Source of the DNA: an uncultured Akkermansia sp.
Lineage (GTDB): Bacteria; Verrucomicrobiota; Verrucomicrobiia; Verrucomicrobiales; Akkermansiaceae
NCBI GenBank assembly: GCA_947624205.1
Contig: CANQJI010000002.1
Location: 1 to 64,000 of the forward strand
Direction: 5' to 3'
DNA: 64,000 nucleotides
A program made the position numbers and the translations under genes. The number at the start of each line of letters is the position of its first letter. The stretch's first letter is position 1. Shown here one piece after another: positions 16,397 to 23,837 of this stretch. The notes under the pieces were generated by a model. The model was not told the origin of the DNA, did no database searches, and saw only the letters and a list, made by a program, of their open reading frames with translations.

Positions 16397-19045
16397 ATGA
16401 AGATTCTACGATTGCGATTGAAGAATTTTGCGCATATCTATTCTGGGTTATCGAAAGATGAAATCGTGTTGGACTTCTCCAAGTCTCATAAGGTCATCAA
16501 TATCATCATTGGCAAGATGGGTTCCTGCAAGACGGTGATTCTTGGACACCTGCAACCGTTCGCTTCTCTTGGAACGCTGGATTCACGAAACCAAGACGAG
16601 ATTGTGATGGAAGGAAAAGATGGTATCAAGGAAATCGATATTCAGGATGGCGAGAATATCTATGCAATTCGTCATGAGTATCGGTGGGTCAAGAACCATC
16701 ATTCGGTCAAGTCGTTTATCAAAAAGAATGGGAACGAGTTGAATCCATCGGGGTCCGTCACTGCCTTCAAAGATCTTGTCGAAATCGAGCTGGATATTGA
16801 ACCCGGGATGTTGACGCTACTTCGACTCGGACCAAATGTCTCCAATCTGATCGATCTGAAATCTACCAGCCGGAAAGCATTCCTGGCTTCCATGTTGGAA
16901 GAGACGGACATCTATGTCAGGCTCTATAAGAATCTGAATGATGATCTCCGCAATGTCAGAGCTCAGATTGATATCCTGTCCGGCCGATTGGCCAAGAGTG
17001 CTGATGGGGATATTGAGTCCATTCGGCAGAAGCGTGATCGACTCAATGAGACGGTAGCTTCTCTTCAGAAGAAAGTCGAGCACTATCAGCGGAAAGTGAT
17101 GGGATATGTCGCCACATTCAACTCGTTGATTCGCCATAGTGACATTCGGAAATTCGAGAAGGATATGGAAGATCTTCAGAATCAAATCATTTCCGATCGG
17201 ACCGAATACGACGTACTGGTGAAACGAGTCGAATGGCTGAAGAATGCTCCCTCGACGGATGACTTGATCAAGAACGTTCAGCATTATACCAGTCTCTTGG
17301 CAAAGAACTCTCAGAGGTATATCCAGCTGGAGAATGACACCGAGACATTGCAGACTCGTATCGATGAACTTAAGGGGCAAATGATGCAGTCTCGTGACCG
17401 TGATCAACTCAATCTTCTGAGAGCAGAATTCGAACGTGTCAAAGCGCAGCATGAGGATTTCAGCAAACGGGCAAAGAAGATTCCCTATCGCTATGATTCC
17501 CCGGCACTGAAGAGGCTTCTGGGGCAACTCAATACTGCCAATATCCTGATCAGTGAGATTGTCAACTACAATGAGCTGACGGTTCAGGATATCCTGGCAC
17601 ATAGTGAACGAGCTGTCCATACATCCTCCAAAAAGATGGGGGTCGTTAATGCGACAAAGCTGAAGACCCAAAAGAGGCTTAACAACGTTCGATATCTGGA
17701 GCGGTATGAGGAAGTCGATCCTCTTGGCGAAATCCCCGACTGTCAGTTCCTAGACACCTGTCCCTATCGTCTGACCCATCCTATCACGGTAAAGCAAGAG
17801 ATCGAGAAGAAAGGTGTCGACAAGGAATACGAGGAAATCAACAAGACGGTCAAGAAGCTGGATGAAGAACTCGGACGACTTTCCGAGTATCCCATCGTCT
17901 ATAGTAAGATCTCAACCTTAAGCTCCATTTGGAAATCCGTTTCTCCGATTCTTATGGCCATCGGAGCCCTCAAGGTAAAGAAGTTCCCAGAGATCTTCAA
18001 GAGACTGGATTCACAGATCTGGTATGACCACAACCGTTTGATCAATGCAATCGATGCTGCCGAGTCCAAAGAGAAAGCAGACCAGATTCAGCTGTCGATG
18101 GAAGGAATGCGTGCGCAGATTGCGAAGCTGGAGAGCTCGGACTTTGAAAAGGTACAAGCCGAATATAAAGAAGCCACCGCTCGGATGGAGCAGATGGTTC
18201 TCGAGTATAAGAGCTTGGCCGATTCCAAAGAGAGCTATGAACAGCAGCTCAATGATGCCAATGCAGAACTTTCAAGACGGATGAGTGACCTAGACATTAA
18301 CACCCGCATTGAGAATCTCTCGAGAAAGATCCAAGAAGAGACTAAGCAATATGAAACGATGAAGCGAGATCTCAAGGACGCAGAGCAGTGTCGAGCTAAC
18401 GGAGATCTGTGTGAACAGAAACGCCTGGACGCAAAAAGACAGCTGGAAGTTGCCATGGAAGAAGCCCAGTCTCTCAGCAATACCATTGCCATCTACAATG
18501 CGACTTCCGAGGAACTCCGGCACTGTCAGGAGACCCAGAATAAGCTCAGACTCATTGTGGAAGCGGTATCTTCCTCCAAGGGGATTCCGTTGGTCTATAT
18601 CCAGCTTTTTATGAGATCGTGCAGGTCGATTCTGAACCATCTCATTTCCAATGTCTTCGGAGACCAAATCGAGGTTGCTCCATTTGTCATTACCGAGGAC
18701 GAATTCCGGATCCCGTATTCTATCAATGGAACCGCTGTGGATGACATTGCCAAAGCAAGTCAGGGTCAACGTGCTATCATCTCTCTGGCATTGAGCTTTG
18801 CTCTGATGCAGCAGGCATCCGCTCGGTATAATGTGATGCTGTTGGATGAGATGGATGGGCCGCTCTATCAAGCTGATCGGCAAAAGTTTATTGACATCCT
18901 CTTCAAGCAAATCTCGGCTATCAATGCTGAGCAGATCTTTGTGGTGTCTCACAATAATACATTCGACGGGCACTCCGTCAATGTCATTATGACCACTGAA
19001 GAGAATGTCGAAGACACAGGCGCCGTGACGGTAATGCGTGTCTAA
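16397..19045 (+). CDS. Rad50/SbcC-like ATPase (T4 gp46 type)
   Basis: ABC-type ATPase with long coiled coils that works with a Mre11/SbcD nuclease to process DNA ends. Seen: Walker A segment IIGKMGSCKT (near residue 40), Q-loop HLQPFASLG, coiled coils about 180-440 and 465-700, a central CQFLDTCPYR (about 447-456) where the zinc hook belongs, signature SQGQRAIISLA (near 792), Walker B VMLLDEMDGPL and H-loop FVVSHNN. Two oddities: the Gly before the P-loop Lys is Cys (TGC), and the hook is C-x5-C, not CxxC. The 882 residues are a usual length. AAGGAGG precedes ATG 16397. No SbcD/gp47 nuclease is visible in the window. Confidence 0.9.
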   Translation: MKILRLRLKNFAHIYSGLSKDEIVLDFSKSHKVINIIIGKMGSCKTVILGHLQPFASLGTLDSRNQDEIVMEGKDGIKEIDIQDGENIYAIRHEYRWVKNHHSVKSFIKKNGNELNPSGSVTAFKDLVEIELDIEPGMLTLLRLGPNVSNLIDLKSTSRKAFLASMLEETDIYVRLYKNLNDDLRNVRAQIDILSGRLAKSADGDIESIRQKRDRLNETVASLQKKVEHYQRKVMGYVATFNSLIRHSDIRKFEKDMEDLQNQIISDRTEYDVLVKRVEWLKNAPSTDDLIKNVQHYTSLLAKNSQRYIQLENDTETLQTRIDELKGQMMQSRDRDQLNLLRAEFERVKAQHEDFSKRAKKIPYRYDSPALKRLLGQLNTANILISEIVNYNELTVQDILAHSERAVHTSSKKMGVVNATKLKTQKRLNNVRYLERYEEVDPLGEIPDCQFLDTCPYRLTHPITVKQEIEKKGVDKEYEEINKTVKKLDEELGRLSEYPIVYSKISTLSSIWKSVSPILMAIGALKVKKFPEIFKRLDSQIWYDHNRLINAIDAAESKEKADQIQLSMEGMRAQIAKLESSDFEKVQAEYKEATARMEQMVLEYKSLADSKESYEQQLNDANAELSRRMSDLDINTRIENLSRKIQEETKQYETMKRDLKDAEQCRANGDLCEQKRLDAKRQLEVAMEEAQSLSNTIAIYNATSEELRHCQETQNKLRLIVEAVSSSKGIPLVYIQLFMRSCRSILNHLISNVFGDQIEVAPFVITEDEFRIPYSINGTAVDDIAKASQGQRAIISLALSFALMQQASARYNVMLLDEMDGPLYQADRQKFIDILFKQISAINAEQIFVVSHNNTFDGHSVNVIMTTEENVEDTGAVTVMRV

Positions 19046-19054
19046 GCAAAAAAG

Positions 19055-19094
19055 AATGTTTGGTCAGCTCCTTATCGGGACGCCAAACCATTCA
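19055..19094 (+). terminator. Imperfect hairpin after the SbcC-like gene
   Basis: GAATGTTTGG (about 19055-19064) pairs with CCAAACCATTC with one bulge, across a 20-base loop, right before the 3' end of the leftward tRNA-like gene. A weak terminator for the rightward unit is likely. Confidence 0.4.
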
Positions 19095-19166
19095 ACGTAA
19101 AGGCGGGACTCGAACCCGCGCACTCCGGTGTTCCCACCGGCGGTTAACCATCTAGCCTTCTTTACA
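19095..19166 (-). tRNA. tRNA-like gene with odd anticodon loop
   Basis: Leftward 72-base cloverleaf: acceptor TGTAAAG/CTTTACG, D arm around AGATGGTTAACC, perfect T arm GCGGG-TTCGAGT-CCCGC and 5-base variable loop. The anticodon stem CCGGT/ACCGG encloses only six bases (GGGAAC), or eight if the T-A pair opens, so the anticodon is unclear (GAA, GGA or GGG by different counts). U33 is missing in the first two readings. CCA is not encoded. Promoter 8-mer TATATTAT lies six bases upstream. It may be a real tRNA, a decayed one or a tRNA mimic. Confidence 0.6.
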
Positions 19167-19171
19167 CCAGA

Positions 19172-19179
19172 ATAATATA
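19172..19179 (-). promoter_or_regulatory. Putative phage promoter 8-mer (TATATTAT)
   Basis: Minus-strand TATATTAT followed by TCTGGTGTAAAG, which matches CTAGGTGTAAG and AAAGGTATAAG at 1251 and 52600. The 5' end of the tRNA-like RNA would lie at or two bases after the presumed transcription start. Confidence 0.6.
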
Positions 19180-19206
19180 TGAGGCGTAAAAGGCAGATTT
19201 ACGATT

Positions 19207-19246
19207 AAAAAGAAAGGTATACCTTTGACGGTATACCTTTCTTTTT
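19207..19246 (-). terminator. Terminator of the MazG-like gene
   Basis: A 17-bp perfect stem AAAAAGAAAGGTATACC / GGTATACCTTTCTTTTT with loop TTTGAC, starting 9 bases past the stop at 19255. Symmetric A/T tracts make it active in both directions. Confidence 0.85.
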
Positions 19247-19254
19247 AACTCATA

Positions 19255-19668
19255 TTACTTGTCTGAAGGCTCATCATCAGGAGCAGAATACTCCATCAGT
19301 GATTTCTGGTATTCGATCTCTTTCTCTCGATCAATGAACCGTTGCTCTTTTGCTGCAGCAATCTTGTTGACGTTATTCCAGAAGATTCTCTTATCCAGCT
19401 GGATTCCTTTCTCTAAGCTATCCACGGTAACCGAGATTGTAGCGAGGACATCGGCGATTTCTTCCTCGAAATCATCCATCGCCTTAAGCTTACTCGCAGT
19501 CGTGAAGTACCCACACCCATACACACGGGCGAGTTTACTGCACGCCTGGATAAGCTCTGCCGATTCCTCCGATAGAATCTGCAGGTCATCAAAGAAGTCA
19601 TAGCTGGCGTCGTGGTATTTTTGATACTCTGGATTGATCTGCTTGCGGATGTTGATGCGCATTTTCAT
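19255..19668 (-). CDS. MazG-like nucleotide pyrophosphohydrolase
   Basis: Protein of 137 residues with the MazG/dUTPase-superfamily signature: EESAELIQACSKL (about 34-46, the EExxE helix) and FEEEIADVLATI (about 68-79, the ExxD helix), which bind Mg and hydrolyse (d)NTPs to monophosphates. Phage MazG proteins are thought to adjust nucleotide or alarmone pools. ATG 19668 follows AAGGAGGCTATTGT. It forms a one-gene cassette with promoter 19722-19729 and a strong terminator. Length fits small phage MazG proteins; the substrate cannot be told. Confidence 0.82.
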   Translation of the reverse strand: MKMRINIRKQINPEYQKYHDASYDFFDDLQILSEESAELIQACSKLARVYGCGYFTTASKLKAMDDFEEEIADVLATISVTVDSLEKGIQLDKRIFWNNVNKIAAAKEQRFIDREKEIEYQKSLMEYSAPDDEPSDK

Positions 19669-19721
19669 ACAATAGCCTCCTTAAATTACAGCGGTATTTC
19701 CTCTCCCACTGTGGTTTGTCG

Positions 19722-19729
19722 ATGATATA
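19722..19729 (-). promoter_or_regulatory. Putative phage promoter 8-mer (TATATCAT)
   Basis: Minus-strand TATATCAT 53 bases upstream of ATG 19668. With 19757-19764 on the other strand it makes a back-to-back divergent pair 27 bases apart. Confidence 0.6.
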
Positions 19730-19756
19730 TGTGTAGAAAAGAATCACCTTATCGCA

Positions 19757-19764
19757 TATATCAT
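19757..19764 (+). promoter_or_regulatory. Putative phage promoter 8-mer (TATATCAT)
   Basis: TATATCAT 69 bases before ATG 19834, followed by ACTGGTGCTCAATACG; the GGTG at similar spacing recalls the sites at 1251 and 19172. Confidence 0.6.
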
Positions 19765-19833
19765 ACTGGTGCTCAATACGATATTCTTCGTGTTGTGTAT
19801 GAAAGAGAATCTCAATTTACAGGAGGCAAGCAA

Positions 19834-21069
19834 ATGGTAGGAATTGTCATTGGTTTCTCGGTCTTCATCATCCTGATGGCTGTGCTCATCGGTGCAATCG
19901 TTGCGCTGCAGCGGAATAAGGATGACGGTATCGAGGAAGAGCAAGAAAACGTCATCGTTGAACCGGAAGCCCCGAAGCAAGATCGGAACCCCAACATCAG
20001 TCCGGAGGAACAGGCCTACATAGACCAGCGGATGCGTGAGATCAAAGCTAAGGAAGAAGAGGAAGCTCGCGCCCGTGCAGAGAAGGCCAAGCAAGAGCAT
20101 GCGGCGCAGGTTCTGATGGACACCGTCGAGCAGGCGTATCAACCGCCGGCTCCTCCCACTGCTGAAGAGATCCAACTCAAGAAGAACCAGGAGAAGATCA
20201 ACATGCAGAAAGAACTCAAGGCCCAGCATGATAAGAAGCTGGAAGCAACCAATTTCCTGCGCAATGCCAAGCGCGAGGCTTTCCTGGAAGATGGCATTCC
20301 GATCGAGATCAGCATGAAGACTTTCACCATGCTGATGCTGGCCGACTCCCAGGGCTTCAACTATTACACCTTCGACATTGCCATCCGCGGCAATGAGCTG
20401 GTGGATACCCGTCGACTGAAGATCCATCGCTTCTCGGAGACCACAACGCCCGATGAGTTTGAGTGGATTGATCTGATCACCTATGGCAAGAAGAGCACCA
20501 AGTTCGTTGACCTGATGGGCGACACCATGCCCAAGAAAGAAGAGCTGGCCGCTTGGACCACTGCGTTCATCCATGTCTATGACGCCAGCTTCGAAGAGGT
20601 CATCGACGTCATCCGTGACTCCTACATTGGCGATCGCCCGCACCTCACCTCCATCGATGCTCTCCGCGCCTTCGAGCGTGCGACCTTCAAGAAGAACCGG
20701 ATGTCCGAAGGTCGCGATCTCGATAAGCTGCGTGGCGCTGTCCGTGGCCGCATCAATGAATGGCAGGTCGAACTCGAGAACTCCGATGGCTATGTGCAGG
20801 GTGTCGAAGAGGTCGTCATCCAGCCTGTCAGCGAAGGTCCCATTGAGCAGGAGCCTGTGGAAACACCGATTCCGACGGTGGTTGACAACGCCAGCCAAGC
20901 GCCTCTCGAGGAGTACCATGCCGAAGTCACACTTCCCACGGAGGTTACCCAAGCGCCCATCCCTGCTTCCCAGCAGATCTTCGCCCCGTCTCAGAATGGC
21001 GGGGCGGAGGAAGACGATGATGACTACTTCGCCGACCTTCAGGCGATCATGGATCATCGCGATCAATAA
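19834..21069 (+). CDS. Membrane-anchored coiled-coil protein, 411 aa
   Basis: Not recognised. Starting at ATG 19834 (ACAGGAGGCAAGCAA upstream, so the longer frame from 19729 is rejected), residues 3-25 form one membrane helix (VIGFSVFIILMAVLIGAIVA), followed by an acidic and charged coiled-coil stretch (about 32-155), a probable folded domain (160-325) and a Pro/Glu-rich tail ending in DDDDYFADLQAIMDH. Topology suggests a single-pass anchor with a large cytosolic part. Codons favour GCC, ATC, AAG, CTC, more biased than nearby helicase genes, which points to high expression. A role in organising phage structures at the membrane is conjecture. Confidence 0.8.
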   Translation: MVGIVIGFSVFIILMAVLIGAIVALQRNKDDGIEEEQENVIVEPEAPKQDRNPNISPEEQAYIDQRMREIKAKEEEEARARAEKAKQEHAAQVLMDTVEQAYQPPAPPTAEEIQLKKNQEKINMQKELKAQHDKKLEATNFLRNAKREAFLEDGIPIEISMKTFTMLMLADSQGFNYYTFDIAIRGNELVDTRRLKIHRFSETTTPDEFEWIDLITYGKKSTKFVDLMGDTMPKKEELAAWTTAFIHVYDASFEEVIDVIRDSYIGDRPHLTSIDALRAFERATFKKNRMSEGRDLDKLRGAVRGRINEWQVELENSDGYVQGVEEVVIQPVSEGPIEQEPVETPIPTVVDNASQAPLEEYHAEVTLPTEVTQAPIPASQQIFAPSQNGGAEEDDDDYFADLQAIMDHRDQ

Positions 21070-21113
21070 GCCAGTTCCCGTCTCTTTCATACATCGCGTC
21101 TTATGACGCGGAA

Positions 21114-21163
21114 AGCCAGGTGAGGTTTTAGCCATTTCTCCTCACCTGGCTTTTTATTTTTTG
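21114..21163 (+). terminator. Rho-independent terminator
   Basis: Perfect 12-bp stem AGCCAGGTGAGG / CCTCACCTGGCT followed by TTTTATTTTTT. It closes the 411-residue gene before the tRNA genes. Confidence 0.9.
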
Positions 21164-21209
21164 GTCAAAATCTTTATAACAGATCCTACAAAATTTTAGC
21201 TAAAAATGA

Positions 21210-21281
21210 TGGGCTGTAGCCAAGTGGTAAGGCAATGGACTTTGACTCCATGATTCGCAGGTTCGATCCCTGCCGGCCCAA
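21210..21281 (+). tRNA. tRNA-Gln (TTG)
   Basis: Complete cloverleaf: acceptor TGGGCTG/CGGCCCA, anticodon arm ATGGA-CTTTGAC-TCCAT with anticodon TTG, T arm GCAGG-TTCGATC-CCTGC, discriminator A. The 3' CCA is not encoded (CTG follows), unlike the neighbouring tRNA-Gly. It reads CAA and CAG by wobble. Confidence 0.92.
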
Positions 21282-21295
21282 CTGTAGTTTATTAT

Positions 21296-21370
21296 GCGGG
21301 TGTGATCCAATGGTCAGGATTCCTGCCTTCCAAGCAGGCTGTGTGGGTTCGATTCCCATCATCCGCTCCA
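21296..21370 (+). tRNA. tRNA-Gly (TCC), CCA encoded
   Basis: Complete cloverleaf: acceptor GCGGGTG/CATCCGC, anticodon arm CCTGC-CTTCCAA-GCAGG with anticodon TCC, T arm GTGGG-TTCGATT-CCCAT, discriminator T and an encoded CCA (21368-21370). It lies 14 bases after tRNA-Gln, so both come from one transcript. Confidence 0.93.
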
Positions 21371-21584
21371 CCATCTCCTATAAATCCCGAAGGTTCGCAC
21401 ACAGCCTTCAGTGGAGAGGCCTTGGCAAATGCCCTGGATCCTGTTGGCGCGCGGGATCCAGGGCGCCAATTCCAAAATCAACACTGTTATAATGCGATCG
21501 GGATTTCCGTCCGATCGCACATTCCATCACTGGTCGGTTGGACGATCGCAGCCGGCTAAATTCATACAAAGGAGCTCCGAAATT
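21371..21584 (+). promoter_or_regulatory. Structured leader with host-like extended -10 box
   Basis: The 214 bases between tRNA-Gly and ATG 21585 carry no gene but hold two strong hairpins: CCCTGGATCC / GGATCCAGGG (21431-21440 and 21453-21462) and TGCGATCGGGA / TCCGATCGCA (about 21493-21518). Between them is TGTTATAATG (21484-21493), an extended -10 of host sigma-A type, without a clear -35. The phage 8-mer is absent here. This may be an independent host-read promoter or an attenuator. Confidence 0.45.
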
Positions 21585-22142
21585 ATGATGAATAGCATTT
21601 TGGATTTCCTGAACGATGACGATGCCGTTCAGGAGAGCGTCCACCTCGACTCTCGTGAGGACGCTACCGCTATTTTCCTGTCTGCCATGGAAGATGTCTG
21701 CACTCCCGAAGAGCTGGAGACTCTCGTCTATGAGAGCGCCAACATGCTCGAGCTGTATGGCATCATCGACGATCATGAGAACGTGATGAGCGCCCTCGAG
21801 GCCGCCATCCCCTCCAAGAAGAAGACCGTCATCATCCAGACCAAGAAGCAGATCATCGACAAGGCTACCAAGAACGCTACTATGCGTCTGGCCCGTGCTG
21901 CTGGCGATCCGCACTATGCCAAGTACAAGATGTACCGCGACAAGATGCTGGACGAGCGCCAGAAGGTTTACGACAAGTGGCTGGCCAAGGGCCGCCGCGA
22001 GGCGAAGCGTGTTCTGACTGGTCAGGCGAGTGCCGCTTCTGCGATCAAGGATACCCGCGGCAAGCAGGTTGAGGACAAGATCAAGGAAGCCATCGCGAAG
22101 ACCGATGCCAATGGCCGCAACAAGAAGGCCATCAAGGACTAA
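21585..22142 (+). CDS. Unknown abundant-type protein, 185 aa
   Basis: Not recognised. ATG at 21585 (or 21588) follows AAAGGAGCTCC; the longer frame from 21411 is rejected because it lacks a ribosome site and runs through the hairpins. Residues 1-70 are acidic, residues 75-185 are Lys/Arg-rich and helical (RQKVYDKWLAKGRREAKR). Codon choice is the most biased in this area (CTG, GCC, AAG, ATC, GAC), a sign of very high expression such as a virion-internal or DNA-associated protein. It stands alone between its leader and a convergent terminator. Confidence 0.78.
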   Translation: MMNSILDFLNDDDAVQESVHLDSREDATAIFLSAMEDVCTPEELETLVYESANMLELYGIIDDHENVMSALEAAIPSKKKTVIIQTKKQIIDKATKNATMRLARAAGDPHYAKYKMYRDKMLDERQKVYDKWLAKGRREAKRVLTGQASAASAIKDTRGKQVEDKIKEAIAKTDANGRNKKAIKD

Positions 22143-22187
22143 AAAATAAAGACATTCTCTCCTTTGCTCATTCATACACTCCTTGAA

Positions 22188-22227
22188 ACATTACACCCCA
22201 CTGTGGCAACACAGTGGGGTGTAATGT
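22188..22227. terminator. Bidirectional terminator between convergent genes
   Basis: An 18-bp perfect stem (ACATTACACCCCACTGTG with its complement) and a GCAA tetraloop, between the rightward gene ending at 22142 and the leftward gene ending at 22233. One of the most stable hairpins in the window. Confidence 0.85.
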
Positions 22228-22232
22228 CTTAT

Positions 22233-23078
22233 TCAGGAATTGGAATTCGGAGTCCGAGGCTCACGGTAGTTGAGCGACTGGAACGTCCTCTGGGCTGAGT
22301 AGTGATCGATCAGCCCATTGGCGAAGCGCCGGAGATAGTGACTCTTGAATGCGTTGGAGCAAGTGTCATATACCGCCGAGCTGTACCATTCTGCGGCATC
22401 GGAGATCAGCTCATTGCCCATATCGGGATTGGCTTTGCGAGCATAGGCAAAGAGGACATCACAGAGCTCATCTTCGAAGTAGCCGGTATCTTGCGCGATA
22501 TTGCGCAGAGCACAATACCGACGGCCAGGGAACATGGTATACCGGATCTCGACGTTGCACATGTTGGTGTAGAAATCGATGGACCTGCCGTAGTAGGTGC
22601 AGAGGTTCAGAAGGGCTTTTTCAGCTTGATCATAAGCTTCTTGCTCACACATCAGCAGGAATACCTCAAGCCAGAAGGACCGAACCAGTCGGTAGATCCG
22701 ACGGCGGCCTTCTGTGCTGGAGAAGCCAAGCCAGACGAACTCCTGATGCCCGACTGGCTCAAACCCATAGATGCTACGTTTGGTGCTGAGCGCCCAGTTG
22801 AAAGCCTTGTAGCTCTTCCCAGAGAAGTAGGGATAGTAGCTCACCCAGAACGGAAACCAGGTGTCGAGCGTATGACCTTCTCTGGTATAGATCGACCTCG
22901 ATTCGGACGTTTCGAGGAACTTGTCCATGACCCCTCGATCCAGGTAGACCGAGTTCATCACCTCAACGGCTTTACGGATATCCTCAACGTTGTGGTCGGG
23001 AAAGCCATCGGAAGACTCGCGGACAGGAACCGGACGGGTGTTGGGATCACGCTCTTGATCATTATCAAAGGGAAACAT
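22233..23078 (-). CDS. Unknown protein, 281 aa
   Basis: Not recognised; rich in Tyr, Phe, Trp and Arg, mostly helical, no motif or membrane helix. The first ATG (23096) overlaps its own GGAGG, so the in-frame ATG at 23078 (MFPFDNDQERD) is the likelier start. It lies 23 bases downstream of the leftward gene at 23102-23692 and shares its promoter. Residue make-up (many aromatic residues, short helices) would suit a virion or DNA-associated protein, but this is not decisive. Confidence 0.75.
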   Translation of the reverse strand: MFPFDNDQERDPNTRPVPVRESSDGFPDHNVEDIRKAVEVMNSVYLDRGVMDKFLETSESRSIYTREGHTLDTWFPFWVSYYPYFSGKSYKAFNWALSTKRSIYGFEPVGHQEFVWLGFSSTEGRRRIYRLVRSFWLEVFLLMCEQEAYDQAEKALLNLCTYYGRSIDFYTNMCNVEIRYTMFPGRRYCALRNIAQDTGYFEDELCDVLFAYARKANPDMGNELISDAAEWYSSAVYDTCSNAFKSHYLRRFANGLIDHYSAQRTFQSLNYREPRTPNSNS

Positions 23079-23101
23079 AACATTTTTAACCTCCATAGTT
23101 T

Positions 23102-23692
23102 TTATTGGCCGAGAGACTTTTTGTTGTAGATATTGGCTGCCACAGCACGTGCCTCGTAAGCGACGGATTCACGAAGAGCCCGGTGAACGAACTCCGTGAT
23201 AGCGGGACGGCGGTCTTTACCCGCCTTACCATTGCAGCGGGTCGTAACGATATCCACTGCCTGGTAAACCATGTAGATAGTGATCGGGCAATTGGTATAT
23301 GTCATGGGGTCATCAGCGATGAATGGCCCATAGGGATACGCGACGCTGTGGGGATCTTCACAGGTTTCCTGCAGGAACTTGCAGACATACTTCGAAAGAA
23401 ATGCGTTGAGACTGGGTTCTTCCCCAGACTCTACCTTCACCGAAGCATTCTTCATGTCGATCATGACAGCGTCCATGACCCCAAGCTCAGGGTTCTCGGT
23501 ATCCTCGAACAGGCCTTTGCCGGCCCGATCAAAGATCCCTGCGATATGAATCATGCGGGTTGCGAAGTCGGGTGAAGCGATCTCTTCCAGGTAGTCCCGA
23601 ACCTCTTCATCATACTGCGCTTTGACCAAAAGCTTCAGAATGATGTCCGGAGCATCCTGGAAATTGACGGTTTCATACTTGTCTCTTGACAT
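23102..23692 (-). CDS. Unknown protein, 196 aa
   Basis: Not recognised. ATG 23692 follows TTGGAGGAATTCCC; the frame from 23722 lacks a site. Contains CEDPHSVAYPYGPFIADD and NCPITIYMVYQAVDIV segments but no known catalytic pattern. First gene of a two-gene leftward unit read from the promoter 8-mer at 23753-23760. Confidence 0.75.
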   Translation of the reverse strand: MSRDKYETVNFQDAPDIILKLLVKAQYDEEVRDYLEEIASPDFATRMIHIAGIFDRAGKGLFEDTENPELGVMDAVMIDMKNASVKVESGEEPSLNAFLSKYVCKFLQETCEDPHSVAYPYGPFIADDPMTYTNCPITIYMVYQAVDIVTTRCNGKAGKDRRPAITEFVHRALRESVAYEARAVAANIYNKKSLGQ

Positions 23693-23752
23693 GGGAATTC
23701 CTCCAATAATTATGATTCGCAAGTGAGTTTTTATCGCTCATTTGCTATGAAA

Positions 23753-23760
23753 ATAATATA
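23753..23760 (-). promoter_or_regulatory. Putative phage promoter 8-mer (TATATTAT)
   Basis: Minus-strand TATATTAT 60 bases upstream of ATG 23692, in the divergent gap before the rightward gene at 23838. Confidence 0.6.
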
Positions 23761-23837
23761 CCTTTAATTTCCAGGGCCATTTTCAGGGATCTGGAAAAAC
23801 ACTGGATTAACTGTTTAAGCCCAGAGGAGGTGTAATA

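Noticed and set aside
19744-21135. 463-codon leftward frame antisense to the 411-aa gene
   Set aside because: Leu/Asp-rich shadow created by codon bias on the other strand; crosses the terminator at 21114.
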